Shown here piece after piece: positions 18,190 to 28,651 of a DNA stretch of 64,000 nucleotides. The notes beneath the pieces are model-generated. The model saw only the letters and a list, made by a program, of their open reading frames with translations, ran no database searches and had not been told where the DNA came from. Source of the stretch: Myxococcus xanthus (lineage in GTDB: Bacteria > Myxococcota > Myxococcia > Myxococcales > Myxococcaceae). The DNA lies in the NCBI RefSeq assembly GCF_006402735.1, contig NZ_CP017174.1, positions 4,591,001-4,655,000 on the forward strand, in the 5' to 3' direction. The position numbers and the translations under genes are program-made. Numbering within the stretch: position 1 is the stretch's first letter; every line of letters begins with the position of its first letter.

Positions 18190-19485
18190 TCAGGCCGACC
18201 GCTCGAAGGACATCACGGCCTCGACGTGATGCGTCTGAGGGAACATGTCGACCACCTGGAGGGCCAGGGGCTTGTACCCGGCGGCGACCAGGCCCGCGGC
18301 GTCCCGAGCCAATGAAGCCGGGTCACACGCCACGTACACCACGCGGCGCACCCCCAGGGCGGTCATCCACTTCGCCAGGCCTGGGGCTCCCGCGCGCGGC
18401 GGGTCCGCGAGGCACACATCGAAACGGCGCTGTTCGGCCACCAGCCCGTCGCACACCTTGCGGGCGTCGCCCTGGATGAAGCGCACGTTCGTCACCCCGC
18501 CCTCCCGCGCGCTCCGCTGGGCCAACTCCACGCCCACGGGGGATGACTCCACGCCCAGCACGGACGCGGCGGTTCCGGCCAGGGGGAAGGTGAAGTTGCC
18601 GTTGCCCGAATACAGCTCCAGCACGGAGTCGGACTCCCGGGCTCCCAACTCGTACACGGCCGAGGTCACCAGCCCCACGTTGGCTTCGGCATGGGCCTGG
18701 GCGAAGGCATCCGGCCGCAGGTACAGGGGGACTTCCGGCCGCAGCGGTGAGTAGGAGCGCAGCGCGGGCTTGCCCAGGAGCCGGGCCGAGCCCTCCTTCG
18801 GCGTCAGCACCGCGCCCTCCAGCCGCAATGCGCGCACGGCCGCCTCCGCGGCCTCCAGGTGGCGCGCCGTCACCGGGCCGCTGAGATTCACCGCGAACGC
18901 GGCCTTGTCCCCTTCGGCCAGCAGCAGCACCTCCTCGGTGTCCTTCGCCAGGGGCTTGAGCAGCGGAGCCAGCTTCCCGGGAAGCGCCGTCAGCACGGGC
19001 GTGAGCGCGCCGCAGACCTCCACGGGCACGCGCTCGTGGCTGCGCCGGCCGAAGTACCCCAGCGCCCCCTTGCCCGCGGGATGCAGCACCGCGCGGCGCC
19101 GGTAGCCCCAGTCCCTGGGCGCCACCAGCAGCGGACGCACGGTGAAGCTGTCCCGAGCCAGGTGGCCCAGGTGCTCCAGCGTGGACAGGACGATCTCCTG
19201 CTTCGCGGTGCGCTGGGCGGGCTCGGCCAGCCCCAGCCAGTCACAGCCGCCGCAGTCGGACGCGTACACGCAGGGCGCGTCACGCCGGTCCGGGCCTGGC
19301 GACACCACCTGCCGCAGGATGCCGCGCAGCACGCGGCCTTGACTCTCCAGGTGGACGCGCACGGTGTCCCCCGGGAAGGTCCCCGGGATGAAGACGGTGC
19401 GCCCCTGCCAGGAGGCCACGCCTTCGCCGAGCTGGCCGAGGCGTTCGATGGTCAGTTCAATGGGAAGTTCGGGTAGCGGCAGCAT
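18190..19485 (-). CDS. rlmD: 23S rRNA (uracil-5)-methyltransferase, RlmD/RumA type
   Basis: 431 aa SAM-dependent RNA m5U methyltransferase. An N-terminal TRAM domain (1-60) is followed by the [4Fe-4S] cysteines C72, C78, C81 (CVYASDCGGC) and C158. The Rossmann methyltransferase has LELYSGNGNFTFPLA for SAM binding, the DPPRAG motif and the catalytic nucleophile C387 in the ACDPASLARD context, with general base E422 near the end (HHVEAV). The class also includes TrmA and RlmC; the TRAM plus Fe-S arrangement favours RlmD (U1939) or a close paralogue. The ATG is 7 bases beyond the PilZ gene, so the two are likely co-transcribed. Confidence 0.88.
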   Translation of the reverse strand: MLPLPELPIELTIERLGQLGEGVASWQGRTVFIPGTFPGDTVRVHLESQGRVLRGILRQVVSPGPDRRDAPCVYASDCGGCDWLGLAEPAQRTAKQEIVLSTLEHLGHLARDSFTVRPLLVAPRDWGYRRRAVLHPAGKGALGYFGRRSHERVPVEVCGALTPVLTALPGKLAPLLKPLAKDTEEVLLLAEGDKAAFAVNLSGPVTARHLEAAEAAVRALRLEGAVLTPKEGSARLLGKPALRSYSPLRPEVPLYLRPDAFAQAHAEANVGLVTSAVYELGARESDSVLELYSGNGNFTFPLAGTAASVLGVESSPVGVELAQRSAREGGVTNVRFIQGDARKVCDGLVAEQRRFDVCLADPPRAGAPGLAKWMTALGVRRVVYVACDPASLARDAAGLVAAGYKPLALQVVDMFPQTHHVEAVMSFERSA

Positions 19486-19492
19486 TCAGGCG

Positions 19493-19861
19493 CTATTCGG
19501 GCGGGAGCTCCGAGCGCAAGCGCTCCACGAACTCCTCGATACGCGATCGCTTGTCTTCATCAACGTCCAGGAACTCCACCGCCATCCCTGGGGACTGGGG
19601 CGCGGGCACGCCCACGGCATTGGTGCGCGTCACCCGCCCCTTCAGCTCCACGGGGAAGTGCGCGCCGGGCAGCGTCACCAGCAGCCGCACCACCGTGTCC
19701 ACGGACAGCGGCTTGTCGGTGTTGATGTACAGGCCACCCTTCGACAGGTTCACCGCCCAGTCGGTGACGAAGCCAGAGACGCTGCGGTAGGCCACTGGCA
19801 GTTCGTACTCCAGACGGGGCGCGCGGGGATGAGGGGTCGAGGTGTTGGGACTGTCTGCCAT
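19493..19861 (-). CDS. PilZ domain protein (TIGR02266-like)
   Basis: 122 aa from the ATG at 19861, preferred over an upstream in-frame ATG (19891) because GGAG sits 8 bases before it. A short disordered tail is followed by one PilZ barrel: an Arg-rich entry (PRAPRLEYELPVAYR), the NLSKGGLYI element corresponding to (D/N)xSxxG, and a final helix with RIEEFVERL. The canonical RxxxR c-di-GMP clamp is imperfect, so cyclic-di-GMP binding is possible but not shown. This subtype is expanded in myxobacteria. Confidence 0.85.
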   Translation of the reverse strand: MADSPNTSTPHPRAPRLEYELPVAYRSVSGFVTDWAVNLSKGGLYINTDKPLSVDTVVRLLVTLPGAHFPVELKGRVTRTNAVGVPAPQSPGMAVEFLDVDEDKRSRIEEFVERLRSELPPE

Positions 19862-19923
19862 GGGATGCGCTCCGCCGCGGGATTCGTACAACGCCCGCGG
19901 CGGTGCACCTTAGCCCCACACGC

Positions 19924-20580
19924 TCAGACTTTCATCTCACGGACGTCGGGGGCCACCGTCAGCTTCGGCTCGGTGAGCTTCTGTACCTGCTCCACCGTCA
20001 CCCCGGGGGCCACCTCGCGCAGGATGAGCCCCTGCGGCGTCACGTCGATGTACGCGTGGTCCGTGACGATGTGGTGGATGCACTTGAGGCCCGTCAGCGG
20101 CAGCGAGCACTTCTTGAGGATCTTGGGCTTGCCGTCCTTGTTGGCGTGCTCCATGGCCACGAAGATGCGCTGGGCACCGACGGCCAGGTCCATGGCGCCG
20201 CCCATGCCCTTGATCATCTTTCCGGGGATCATCCAGTTGGCCAGGTCGCCCTCTTCGCTGACCTCCATGGCGCCCAGCACGGCCATGTCGATATGGCCGC
20301 CGCGGATCATCCCGAACGACAGGGCCGAGTCGAAGAACGCGGCGCCGGGCACCGCCGTCACCGTCTCCTTGCCGGCGTTGATGAGGTCCGGATCCTCCTG
20401 GCCTTCCACGGGCCAGGGGCCGATGCCCAGCAGGCCGTTCTCCGACTGGAGCACGATGTCCATGCCCGGCGGGATGTAGTTGGCCACCAGGGTGGGCATG
20501 CCGATACCCAGGTTGACGTAGAAGCCGTCCTGCAGCTCCTGGGCGATGCGCTGTGCAATCTGTTCACGAGTCAGTGGCAT
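19924..20580 (-). CDS. scoB: 3-oxoacid CoA-transferase subunit B
   Basis: 218 aa from an ATG with GAGGAG 8 bases upstream. The SENG motif supplies the catalytic glutamate (E47) that forms the glutamyl-CoA thioester; GIGMP and the [14 protein letters not shown] segment are typical of subunit B. With subunit A it transfers CoA, usually from succinyl-CoA to acetoacetate. It is the last gene of the thiolase-scoA-scoB set, 11 bases after scoA. Substrate (succinyl-CoA:acetoacetate versus adipate/3-oxoadipate) is inferred from the neighbouring thiolase. Confidence 0.93.
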   Translation of the reverse strand: MPLTREQIAQRIAQELQDGFYVNLGIGMPTLVANYIPPGMDIVLQSENGLLGIGPWPVEGQEDPDLINAGKETVTAVPGAAFFDSALSFGMIRGGHIDMAVLGAMEVSEEGDLANWMIPGKMIKGMGGAMDLAVGAQRIFVAMEHANKDGKPKILKKCSLPLTGLKCIHHIVTDHAYIDVTPQGLILREVAPGVTVEQVQKLTEPKLTVAPDVREMKV

Positions 20581-20591
20581 GGCTGGGCTCC

Positions 20592-21290
20592 TCAGGCCGA
20601 CTTGCGGACGGTGCGCCGCTCGATCCACTTCTGGAGGTTCTTCGCCTGGACGATGCGCTTCACGAAGATGCTCGGGATGTGCACCAGGTCCGGGTCCAGC
20701 TCGCCGGGCTCCACGATGTGCTCCGCCTCGACGATGGTGACCTTGGCCGCCATGCACATCATCGGGGAGAAGTTCCGCGCCGTCTTCCGGAACACCAGGT
20801 TGCCCCAGCGGTCCGCCTTCCACGCGCGGACAATGGCGAAGTCCGCCTTCAGCGGCGTCTCCAGCACGTGCAGCCGCCCGTCGATGACGCGCGTCTCCTT
20901 CCCTTCGGCCACCTGGGTGCCGGCGCCCGTCGGGGTGAAGAAGCCGCCAATGCCGCAGCCGCCCGCGCGGATGCGCTCGGCCAGGGTTCCCTGCGGGTTC
21001 AGCTCCACCTCCAACTCGCCGGAGAGGAACTGCCGTTCGAACTCCTTGTTCTCTCCCACGTAGCTGGACACCATCTTCTTCACCTGCTTGTTCTGAAGCA
21101 GGATGCCGAGCCCCAGCTCGGTGGTGCCGCAGTTGTTGGAGATGATGGTGAGGTCCTTCACGTTCTTCCGGTGAAGTGCCTCGATGAGATTCTCCGGGTT
21201 GCCGCACAGCCCGAAGCCGCCGCTCATGAGCGTGCAGCCATCCGGGATGTCGGCGACCGCCTCGTCCGCGTTCGCGTAGACCTTGTTCAT
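20592..21290 (-). CDS. scoA: 3-oxoacid CoA-transferase subunit A
   Basis: 232 aa alpha subunit of a type I CoA-transferase. Motifs seen are [14 protein letters not shown], the ISNNCG stretch, and [16 protein letters not shown], the family GFYTP loop. Works as a heterodimer or heterotetramer with the downstream scoB product. Sits 81 bases after the thiolase gene with a small hairpin between them, so the three genes probably form one operon with possible attenuation or processing in the gap. Confidence 0.93.
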   Translation of the reverse strand: MNKVYANADEAVADIPDGCTLMSGGFGLCGNPENLIEALHRKNVKDLTIISNNCGTTELGLGILLQNKQVKKMVSSYVGENKEFERQFLSGELEVELNPQGTLAERIRAGGCGIGGFFTPTGAGTQVAEGKETRVIDGRLHVLETPLKADFAIVRAWKADRWGNLVFRKTARNFSPMMCMAAKVTIVEAEHIVEPGELDPDLVHIPSIFVKRIVQAKNLQKWIERRTVRKSA

Positions 21291-21346
21291 CCGCCCTCCC
21301 GCATGTGCGAACGGGGTGAAGGCCCTTGGCGGGCCCCCACCCCGTG

Positions 21347-21367
21347 CCTCTCCCCTATCGGGAGAGG
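21347..21367. repeat. Short palindrome between thiolase and scoA genes
   Basis: CCTCTCCC and GGGAGAGG form a perfect 8-bp stem around a 5-base loop (CTATC), just after a C-rich CCCCCACCCC stretch. The arrangement resembles REP-like palindromes built on CCCTCTCCC/GGGAGAGGG found dispersed in many proteobacteria; it could stabilise or punctuate the mRNA. Confidence 0.5.
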
Positions 21368-21371
21368 AAGT

Positions 21372-22553
21372 TCAGCGCTCCACCATCAGTGCGATGCCCT
21401 CGCCGCCGCCGATGCAGAGCGACGCGACGCCACGCTTCTTGTCCAGGTCCTGCATCGTCTGCAGCAGCGTCACCAGCACGCGCGCACCGGACGCGCCAAT
21501 CGGGTGGCCCAGCGCCACCGCGCCGCCGCGTACGTTCACCTTCGACACGTCCAGGCCGAGCAGCCGGTTGTTCGCGATGGACACCACCGCGAACGCCTCG
21601 TTGATCTCCCAGAGGTCCACGTCACCCGCGCTGATGCCCTGCTTCTTCAGCAGCTTGTTGATGGCGTCCGTGGGCGCGATGGTGAACTCCACCGGCTTGC
21701 GCGCCGCCTGGGCGTAGCCCGTGATGCGGCCCAGGATGGCGCGGCCCTCGGCCTTCGCGCGCTCCTCGCTCATCAGCACCAGCGCCGCGGCGCCGTCGTT
21801 GATGGAGGACGCGTTGGCGGCCGTCACCGTGCCGTCCTTCTTGAACACCGGCTTCAGGCCCGGAATCTTGTCCGGCTTCGCGTTGCGGGGACCCTCGTCG
21901 TCGGAGACGGTGACGACGTCCTCCGGCTTCTTGCCCGGAATCTGGACCGGGACGATCTCCGCCTTGAACAGGCCTTCCTTCTGGGCCTGGATGGCGCGGC
22001 GCGTGGACTCCAGCGCGTACTCGTCCTGCTGCGAGCGGCTGATGTCCTGCGTCGTGGCGCACTCCTCGGCGCAGATGCCCATGTGGACGTTGCCGTACAC
22101 GTCCCAGAGGCCGTCGTGGATCATCGCGTCCTTGAACTCCACGTTGCCCATGCGCGCGCCGCCACGCATCGTGTGGCTGATGTACGGCGCGTTGCTCATG
22201 GACTCCATGCCGCCCACGACGACGACGTCCGCGTCACCCAGGGCAATGGCCTGCGCGCCCGCGCTGACGGCCTTGAGGCCGGAGCCACAGACCTTGTTGA
22301 GCGTGGTGGCGGGGACCGTCTCGGGCAGGCCGGCGAAGATGGCCGCCTGGCGAGCGGGCGCCTGGCCCACGCCGGCGGTGAGCACGCAGCCCAGGATGAC
22401 TTCCTGCACGGCCTCGGGCTTCACGCCCGCGCGCTCCAGCGCCGCCTTGATCGCGATCGCGCCCAGCTGAGGGGCCGTCAGCTTGGCGAGCGCGCCCTGA
22501 AAGGCACCAATGGGGGTACGGGCCGCGCCTACGATGACGACGTCACGAGCCAT
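21372..22553 (-). CDS. Acetyl-CoA C-acetyltransferase (thiolase)
   Basis: 393 aa from the ATG at 22553, which has a perfect AGGAGG Shine-Dalgarno; an earlier in-frame start would add an unrelated N-terminus. The nucleophile is C89 (VCGSGLKAV), with H350 (GHPIGASGAR) and C380 (CIGGGEG). Interconverts acetoacetyl-CoA and two acetyl-CoA. Followed by scoA and scoB, so the operon can activate acetoacetate and split it to acetyl-CoA, for example from HMG-CoA/leucine breakdown. Confidence 0.94.
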   Translation of the reverse strand: MARDVVIVGAARTPIGAFQGALAKLTAPQLGAIAIKAALERAGVKPEAVQEVILGCVLTAGVGQAPARQAAIFAGLPETVPATTLNKVCGSGLKAVSAGAQAIALGDADVVVVGGMESMSNAPYISHTMRGGARMGNVEFKDAMIHDGLWDVYGNVHMGICAEECATTQDISRSQQDEYALESTRRAIQAQKEGLFKAEIVPVQIPGKKPEDVVTVSDDEGPRNAKPDKIPGLKPVFKKDGTVTAANASSINDGAAALVLMSEERAKAEGRAILGRITGYAQAARKPVEFTIAPTDAINKLLKKQGISAGDVDLWEINEAFAVVSIANNRLLGLDVSKVNVRGGAVALGHPIGASGARVLVTLLQTMQDLDKKRGVASLCIGGGEGIALMVER

Positions 22554-22774
22554 GAAAACTGCCTCCTCTTGAGGATGTGCGGATGCTTTTCGATAACAGT
22601 GTCGGGGGCCCTTATCACCGGCCACTTCCCTGAGTTCAAGCATCCTTGCTCGTCACACGGACGTGAGCGTCCACTGTGCACGACGCAACGCGCCAGCGTG
22701 GGCAAAGGCGCGAAGTCACGAGGCCTCCTGGCTCGGACCCCGCGCCCCTGCCCGCCCGACCGGTCGGACGGTTC

Positions 22775-25282
22775 CTAGCGGACGAACCAGGAGAACAGCT
22801 CCGCGTCCCACCCGCCCGTCGTGATGACCTTGCCGTCCCCCCGCCAAGAGATGCCCAGGACCGTGCGTTCGTGGGCGCCAATGACAGTGGGCCGGAACGC
22901 GCCTTCTTCACGGACGTCCCAGGTGAAGAGCAATCCTCCTTCGCCGCCACTGGCGAGCCGCGTGCCATCCGGGCTCCACGCCAGGGCCAGTTGGATGAGC
23001 CAGGTACTGGCGCCCGCAACGAAGGCACCCGTGCTCAAATCCAGGACGGCGAGCCGCTCACTGCTGCTCAGCGCCAGGCGCGTCCTGTCGGGGCTGAGCG
23101 CGGCGGCCACGATGCCCGTCAACCCGGGTTCCATGCTTCGAAGGACACCGGACGCACGGTGCCAGAGGTTCCATGCCCCATGGCTGTAGACGATGAGCAG
23201 CGACGCTCCATCGGGCGTCCATTCCAGCTCAACGACGGGGCTCGGCGTCTCCGGGATGCGCAGCAACTCCGTGCCGCTGCCCACGTCCCAGACCTGGACG
23301 GTTCCTTTCATCCCGGTGGGCGACAACGTCGTGCCCGCGCCCGCCAGGGTCCGGCCGTCTGGCGTCAGCGCGGCGTGCTCCACCCTGGATTGCTGTCCAT
23401 GAGACCACGGCGTCAGCTCGACGGGCGTGCGCACCCGGGTGCCCGCATTCACGTCCCAGACGCAGAGCCGGCCGTCATCGCCTCCCGTCGCGAGTCGCGT
23501 GCCCTCCTCGCTCCACCCCAAGGCACGAACGTCTCTGCCCCCATGTCCGTCCAGCGCTCGCAGCGCCAGGCCTGAATCACTCCAGAGCCGGACCTTGCCC
23601 TCGCTGCCGGCCGACGCCAGCCGATCTCCCGCGGGACTCCACGCCGTGACGTTGACCGCCCTCAGATGCGCCAGCAGCTCAGTGCGCCGCACGCGCGCGT
23701 GCTCCGCATCCACCTGGAAGACGGACACCGCGCCGGGCTCGCTCTCCAGCGCGACGAACGTGTTGTCGACCGGGTGGAACCGCACGGCGCCGTAGCCGGA
23801 CGCAGTCAGCGGTTTGGGGGGAGGCTCGGAGCCATCCGCCACCACCGTCCCGGTGTCGGCCTCCAGGACCGTCAGCGAGCGGAGTCCATCCACCACCACG
23901 AGCCAATCCTTCGTGCGGCTCCAGTCCAGGCGGGCGGACAGGCCCCACGGGCCTGTCCACGCGGCCTGCTGCTCGTGGGTCACTGCCTCATACACTCGCA
24001 CGTAGCGGTAGCTGCCCACCGCGTACCGCGCGCCGTCCGGGCTCCAGGCGAAGCCATGGGCATTGCTCTGCCGGTAGAGCGGCCCCGCTGGGGCAAGCGG
24101 GTGAATCTCCACCATCTCGCCCTGCACCTCGAGCGCGATACGGCGTGCATCCGGGCTCCAGTGGATCTGGTGGATGGGATACTCCGTCAGCAAGGGCTCC
24201 CGGCGCTCCGTCCCCGTGTCCGCGGACCAGAAGCGCACTTCCCCGCCGCCCGTGCCCAGGTTGCCGATGCTGGCGAACTCGTTGCCGTCCGGGTTCCAGG
24301 CAACGCCCAACACCGGGCCCGAATGGGCGCGCCAACGCTGGACAGGCGCGCCTGTGTCCGGGTCGATCCGGGCCAGCTGCCCATCCTCGAAGCCGGCGAC
24401 CAGGTCCTCCCTCCTGGGCCCCCACGCCACGGCACGAATGTCCGAGCCCTCCATCCGAATCACCTGGGAGACGTGGCCGAGCTGCGCATTCCAGATGCGC
24501 AGTGAGCCCTCCCCCCCGACTCGATCCAGCACCGCGAGGAGGACCCCGTCCGGGCCCCAGGCCACGGCGCTGGGGTTACGCGCACCTGACTGCCTCCAAA
24601 GCGCGGAGTGCTCGAGCTTTGGAGCGAACCCCACGCCACAGCGCCGGTCCTGCTCGACTCGGATGACATGGGGCAGCTGCTCCGGCCCGCAGCGCATCCA
24701 TCCGGTGAATCGCCATCCCTCCGCGGGCTCCGCCTGGAGCGTGACTTCGGTCCCCACATCGAAGCGCGCCATGCACGGGCCCGCGCAGTCGCTCACCCCT
24801 TCCGGCGTGCTCGTGACCCGCCCTGCGCCAAAGACTTCGACGAAGAGCGTCCGCTTCCCATCATCCAGGGGTGGAGCCGGTTCGACGGTGAAGGCCACGG
24901 GCTCGGACCACGCCCCCACCCGCGAGTGCACGTCAACCGCGCGGCAACGGACTTCGTAGTCGCCCACCGCCTGGAACGCCCGGCTGACTTCTCCGGGGGC
25001 TCCGCTGGGAAGGCGTGCGGAAACACCCGGTGTGGGATCCGCGCGCCCCCAATCGAAGACGTAGGTGAGCGCATCTCCTTCCGGATCCTCGGCAGTGCAC
25101 CGGAAGGCTCCTGCCTCTCCCACCGTAAACTGCTCCGCGAGCACTTCGACACGCGCCGGCCCTGGGGGCCGTGAGTCGGAAGACGCCGGGCTGCGACCAC
25201 ACGAAGAAACAAACATCGCGCTCAGCGCGAGCGCGCAGGCCACCTGGGTGCGACGGCCCCAGGTCAAAGAACGTGCAAACAT
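22775..25282 (-). CDS. WD40-repeat-like lipoprotein with PKD-like and bacterial-repeat domains
   Basis: 835 aa from the ATG at 25282, which places a proper lipoprotein signal (Arg-Arg, hydrophobic core, FVSSC lipobox) at the N-terminus. Residues ~30-125 resemble a PKD/Ig-like domain (DPEGDALTYVFDWG...FQAVGDYEVRCRAVD). About 135-205 has the GAGRVTSTPEG...GWRFTGW pattern of the bacterial repeat domain. The rest is a beta-propeller of WD40-like blades (VAWGPDG, VAWNPDG, TAWSPAGDRLASAGSEGKVRLW, and others). It probably acts as a periplasmic or surface scaffold. It lies alone, downstream of rpsA on the same strand. Confidence 0.88.
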   Translation of the reverse strand: MFARSLTWGRRTQVACALALSAMFVSSCGRSPASSDSRPPGPARVEVLAEQFTVGEAGAFRCTAEDPEGDALTYVFDWGRADPTPGVSARLPSGAPGEVSRAFQAVGDYEVRCRAVDVHSRVGAWSEPVAFTVEPAPPLDDGKRTLFVEVFGAGRVTSTPEGVSDCAGPCMARFDVGTEVTLQAEPAEGWRFTGWMRCGPEQLPHVIRVEQDRRCGVGFAPKLEHSALWRQSGARNPSAVAWGPDGVLLAVLDRVGGEGSLRIWNAQLGHVSQVIRMEGSDIRAVAWGPRREDLVAGFEDGQLARIDPDTGAPVQRWRAHSGPVLGVAWNPDGNEFASIGNLGTGGGEVRFWSADTGTERREPLLTEYPIHQIHWSPDARRIALEVQGEMVEIHPLAPAGPLYRQSNAHGFAWSPDGARYAVGSYRYVRVYEAVTHEQQAAWTGPWGLSARLDWSRTKDWLVVVDGLRSLTVLEADTGTVVADGSEPPPKPLTASGYGAVRFHPVDNTFVALESEPGAVSVFQVDAEHARVRRTELLAHLRAVNVTAWSPAGDRLASAGSEGKVRLWSDSGLALRALDGHGGRDVRALGWSEEGTRLATGGDDGRLCVWDVNAGTRVRTPVELTPWSHGQQSRVEHAALTPDGRTLAGAGTTLSPTGMKGTVQVWDVGSGTELLRIPETPSPVVELEWTPDGASLLIVYSHGAWNLWHRASGVLRSMEPGLTGIVAAALSPDRTRLALSSSERLAVLDLSTGAFVAGASTWLIQLALAWSPDGTRLASGGEGGLLFTWDVREEGAFRPTVIGAHERTVLGISWRGDGKVITTGGWDAELFSWFVR

Positions 25283-25351
25283 GGCATCCCCCACGCGCTC
25301 GGCCCCGAAGCGCGCGTCGCCCTGCATAGCAGGCCCCGCCCCGAAACGGCA

Positions 25352-25383
25352 ACGGCCGGGCCCCCTCTCGGGAACCCGGCCGT
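25352..25383 (-). terminator. Terminator downstream of rpsA
   Basis: ACGGCCGGG and CCCGGCCGT form a perfect 9-bp stem with a 14-base loop about 30 bases past the rpsA stop; on the minus strand it is followed by TGCCGTTTCGG. A G+C-rich intrinsic terminator with a short T stretch. Confidence 0.65.
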
Positions 25384-25412
25384 CTCGCCGTGTTGGCGCG
25401 TGCGGCTGAAGA

Positions 25413-27125
<1,713 letters not shown>

Positions 27126-27253
27126 GAAATGGAAGTCCTTTGAAACCGGTACAGCTGCCCCCTGATGGTGGTTTTTCCGTCGCGGCCTGCGGGGAGCAGC
27201 GGGCAGTGACGTTCGTCCTCCTCATTGAGGACTTGATTTGATGGAAGCCGCGC

Positions 27254-27283
27254 ACCCTAGACACCGGTGATTCCGGTAGTCAA
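27254..27283 (-). promoter_or_regulatory. Predicted housekeeping promoter of rpsA
   Basis: Minus strand TTGACT (27283-27278), an 18-base spacer and TAGGGT (27259-27254). It sits about 130 bases before the rpsA start and resembles myxobacterial SigA promoters. The spacer contains a small inverted repeat (ACCGG-TGATT-CCGGT, 27263-27277) that could be an operator. Confidence 0.6.
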
Positions 27284-27425
27284 GCGAGCTCGTGCCCCTT
27301 GTGCTGTTGGGTGGATGTCCTACCCCAGGAAAGTCAATGCCTCCTAGTTAAGAACGCCTGCCCTACCGCGCAGCCCCGTCCCACAGGATGCCTGCCCCCA
27401 GCCTGGTGCTCGAACGAGCGGCCAA

Positions 27426-27445
27426 GGCCCTGAAATTCCAGGGCC
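27426..27445 (-). terminator. Hairpin after the acyl-CoA dehydrogenase operon
   Basis: GGCCCTG/CAGGGCC, a perfect 7-bp stem with a 6-base loop, about 50 bases past the stop at 27496. It is followed by TTGGCC on the minus strand; a possible weak terminator separating the operon from rpsA. Confidence 0.4.
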
Positions 27446-27495
27446 AACTCCGGGCCGCGCTCAACCGCCGGCGGCCCCGGATTTCTTCCCGGCCG

Positions 27496-28641
27496 TCAGC
27501 CCTGGAGCTTGAAGCTCTCGCGGGCGATCACCATCCGCTGCACCTCGCTGGTGCCTTCGTAGATGGTCTGCACCCGGGCGTCGCGGAAGAACCGCTCCAC
27601 CGGGAACTCGTCGATGTAGCCGTAGCCGCCGTGGAGCTGCACGGCCTTGTCGGCCACCTTGTTGCTCATCTCGCTGGCGAAGAGCTTCGCCATGGAGGCC
27701 TCGCGGGAGAACGGCTGGCCCTTCTCCTTCATCGACGCCGCGCGCAGCGTCAGCAGCTCCGCCGCCTCCAACTGCGTCTGCATGTCCGCGAGCATGAAGC
27801 GCGGGCCCTGGAACTCGCCAATGGGCTGGCCGAACGCCTGACGGTCCTTCACGTAGGCCACGGTCGCCTCGAGCGCCGCGCGCCCCACGCCGCAGGCCTG
27901 CGCCGCGATGCCAATGCGCCCACCGTCCAGCGCCACCATGGCCAGCCTGAACCCCTGCCCTTCGGCGCCCAGCAGGTTCTCCGCCGGAACCTCGCAGTCC
28001 TCGAACGTGAGCGACACCGTGTTCGAGGAGCGCAGGCCCATCTTGTCCTCGTGCTTGCCGATGATGAGCCCCTTCGTCCCGCCTTCGACGATGAAGCACG
28101 ACAAGCCCTTGTTGCCGGCGGGGGACGTGCGCGCCCACACCACCATCACCCCCGCGTACGCGCCTGAGGTGATCCACTGCTTGCTGCCGTTGAGGACCCA
28201 CACGTCCCCGCGCCGCACCGCGGTGGTGCGCAGCGCGCCGGGGTCGGAGCCCGCATGGGGCTCGGACAGCGCGAACGAGCCCGCGATGGCCTCGCCGGAC
28301 GCCAGCCGCGTCACGTACTTCTCGCGCTGCGCGTCGGTGCCGAACGCGTTGATGAGCTCGCCGCACATGTTCGTGACGGCCATGGCCACCGACGTGGACG
28401 CGTCGGCCGCGGCCATCTCCATCATCGCCAGCGCATAGGCCACCACGCCGGCCTCCGAACCGCCGTAGCGCGCCGGGAGGTTCACCCCCAGCAGTCCCAT
28501 CTCTCCCAACTGCCGGAAGAGGTCCGTGGGAAAGCGCTCTTCGCGGTCCAGTGTCCGGGCAAGGGGGGCCACGCGCTCGCGGGCGAACTTGCGAGCGGTG
28601 TCACGGATGAGGGTCTGCGTCTCGGTGAGCTCGAGGTTCAC
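27496..28641 (-). CDS. Acyl-CoA dehydrogenase
   Basis: 381 aa from a GTG start (NLELTETQ...) with AGGA 9 bases upstream, 10 bases after the preceding stop. FAD-dependent alpha,beta-dehydrogenation of acyl-CoA. Seen are the FALSEPHAGSDP and WITSG flavin/substrate motifs, RQAFGQPI, the QLHGGYGY loop and the catalytic base E362 in YEGTSEVQR. That Glu position is the short/medium-chain (BCAD/SCAD/MCAD) type, not isovaleryl-CoA dehydrogenase. It is the last gene of the six-gene acyl-CoA operon. Chain-length preference cannot be read. Confidence 0.93.
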   Translation of the reverse strand: MNLELTETQTLIRDTARKFARERVAPLARTLDREERFPTDLFRQLGEMGLLGVNLPARYGGSEAGVVAYALAMMEMAAADASTSVAMAVTNMCGELINAFGTDAQREKYVTRLASGEAIAGSFALSEPHAGSDPGALRTTAVRRGDVWVLNGSKQWITSGAYAGVMVVWARTSPAGNKGLSCFIVEGGTKGLIIGKHEDKMGLRSSNTVSLTFEDCEVPAENLLGAEGQGFRLAMVALDGGRIGIAAQACGVGRAALEATVAYVKDRQAFGQPIGEFQGPRFMLADMQTQLEAAELLTLRAASMKEKGQPFSREASMAKLFASEMSNKVADKAVQLHGGYGYIDEFPVERFFRDARVQTIYEGTSEVQRMVIARESFKLQG

Positions 28642-28651
28642 GGCGGTTGTC

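Larger units (their letters stand above)
27126..27495. other. rpsA leader and upstream region
   Basis: A 370-base gap holding the rpsA promoter, a ~130-base 5' leader (rich in CTCCTC/GAGGAGG-like tracts) and the hairpin after the acyl-CoA dehydrogenase gene. No further gene is supported. Confidence 0.6.

Noticed and set aside
20553..22778. 741-codon plus-strand open frame over the thiolase-sco operon
   Set aside because: Shadow of G+C-rich genes on the other strand; no domain, and the minus-strand genes have full family motifs and ribosome-binding sites.
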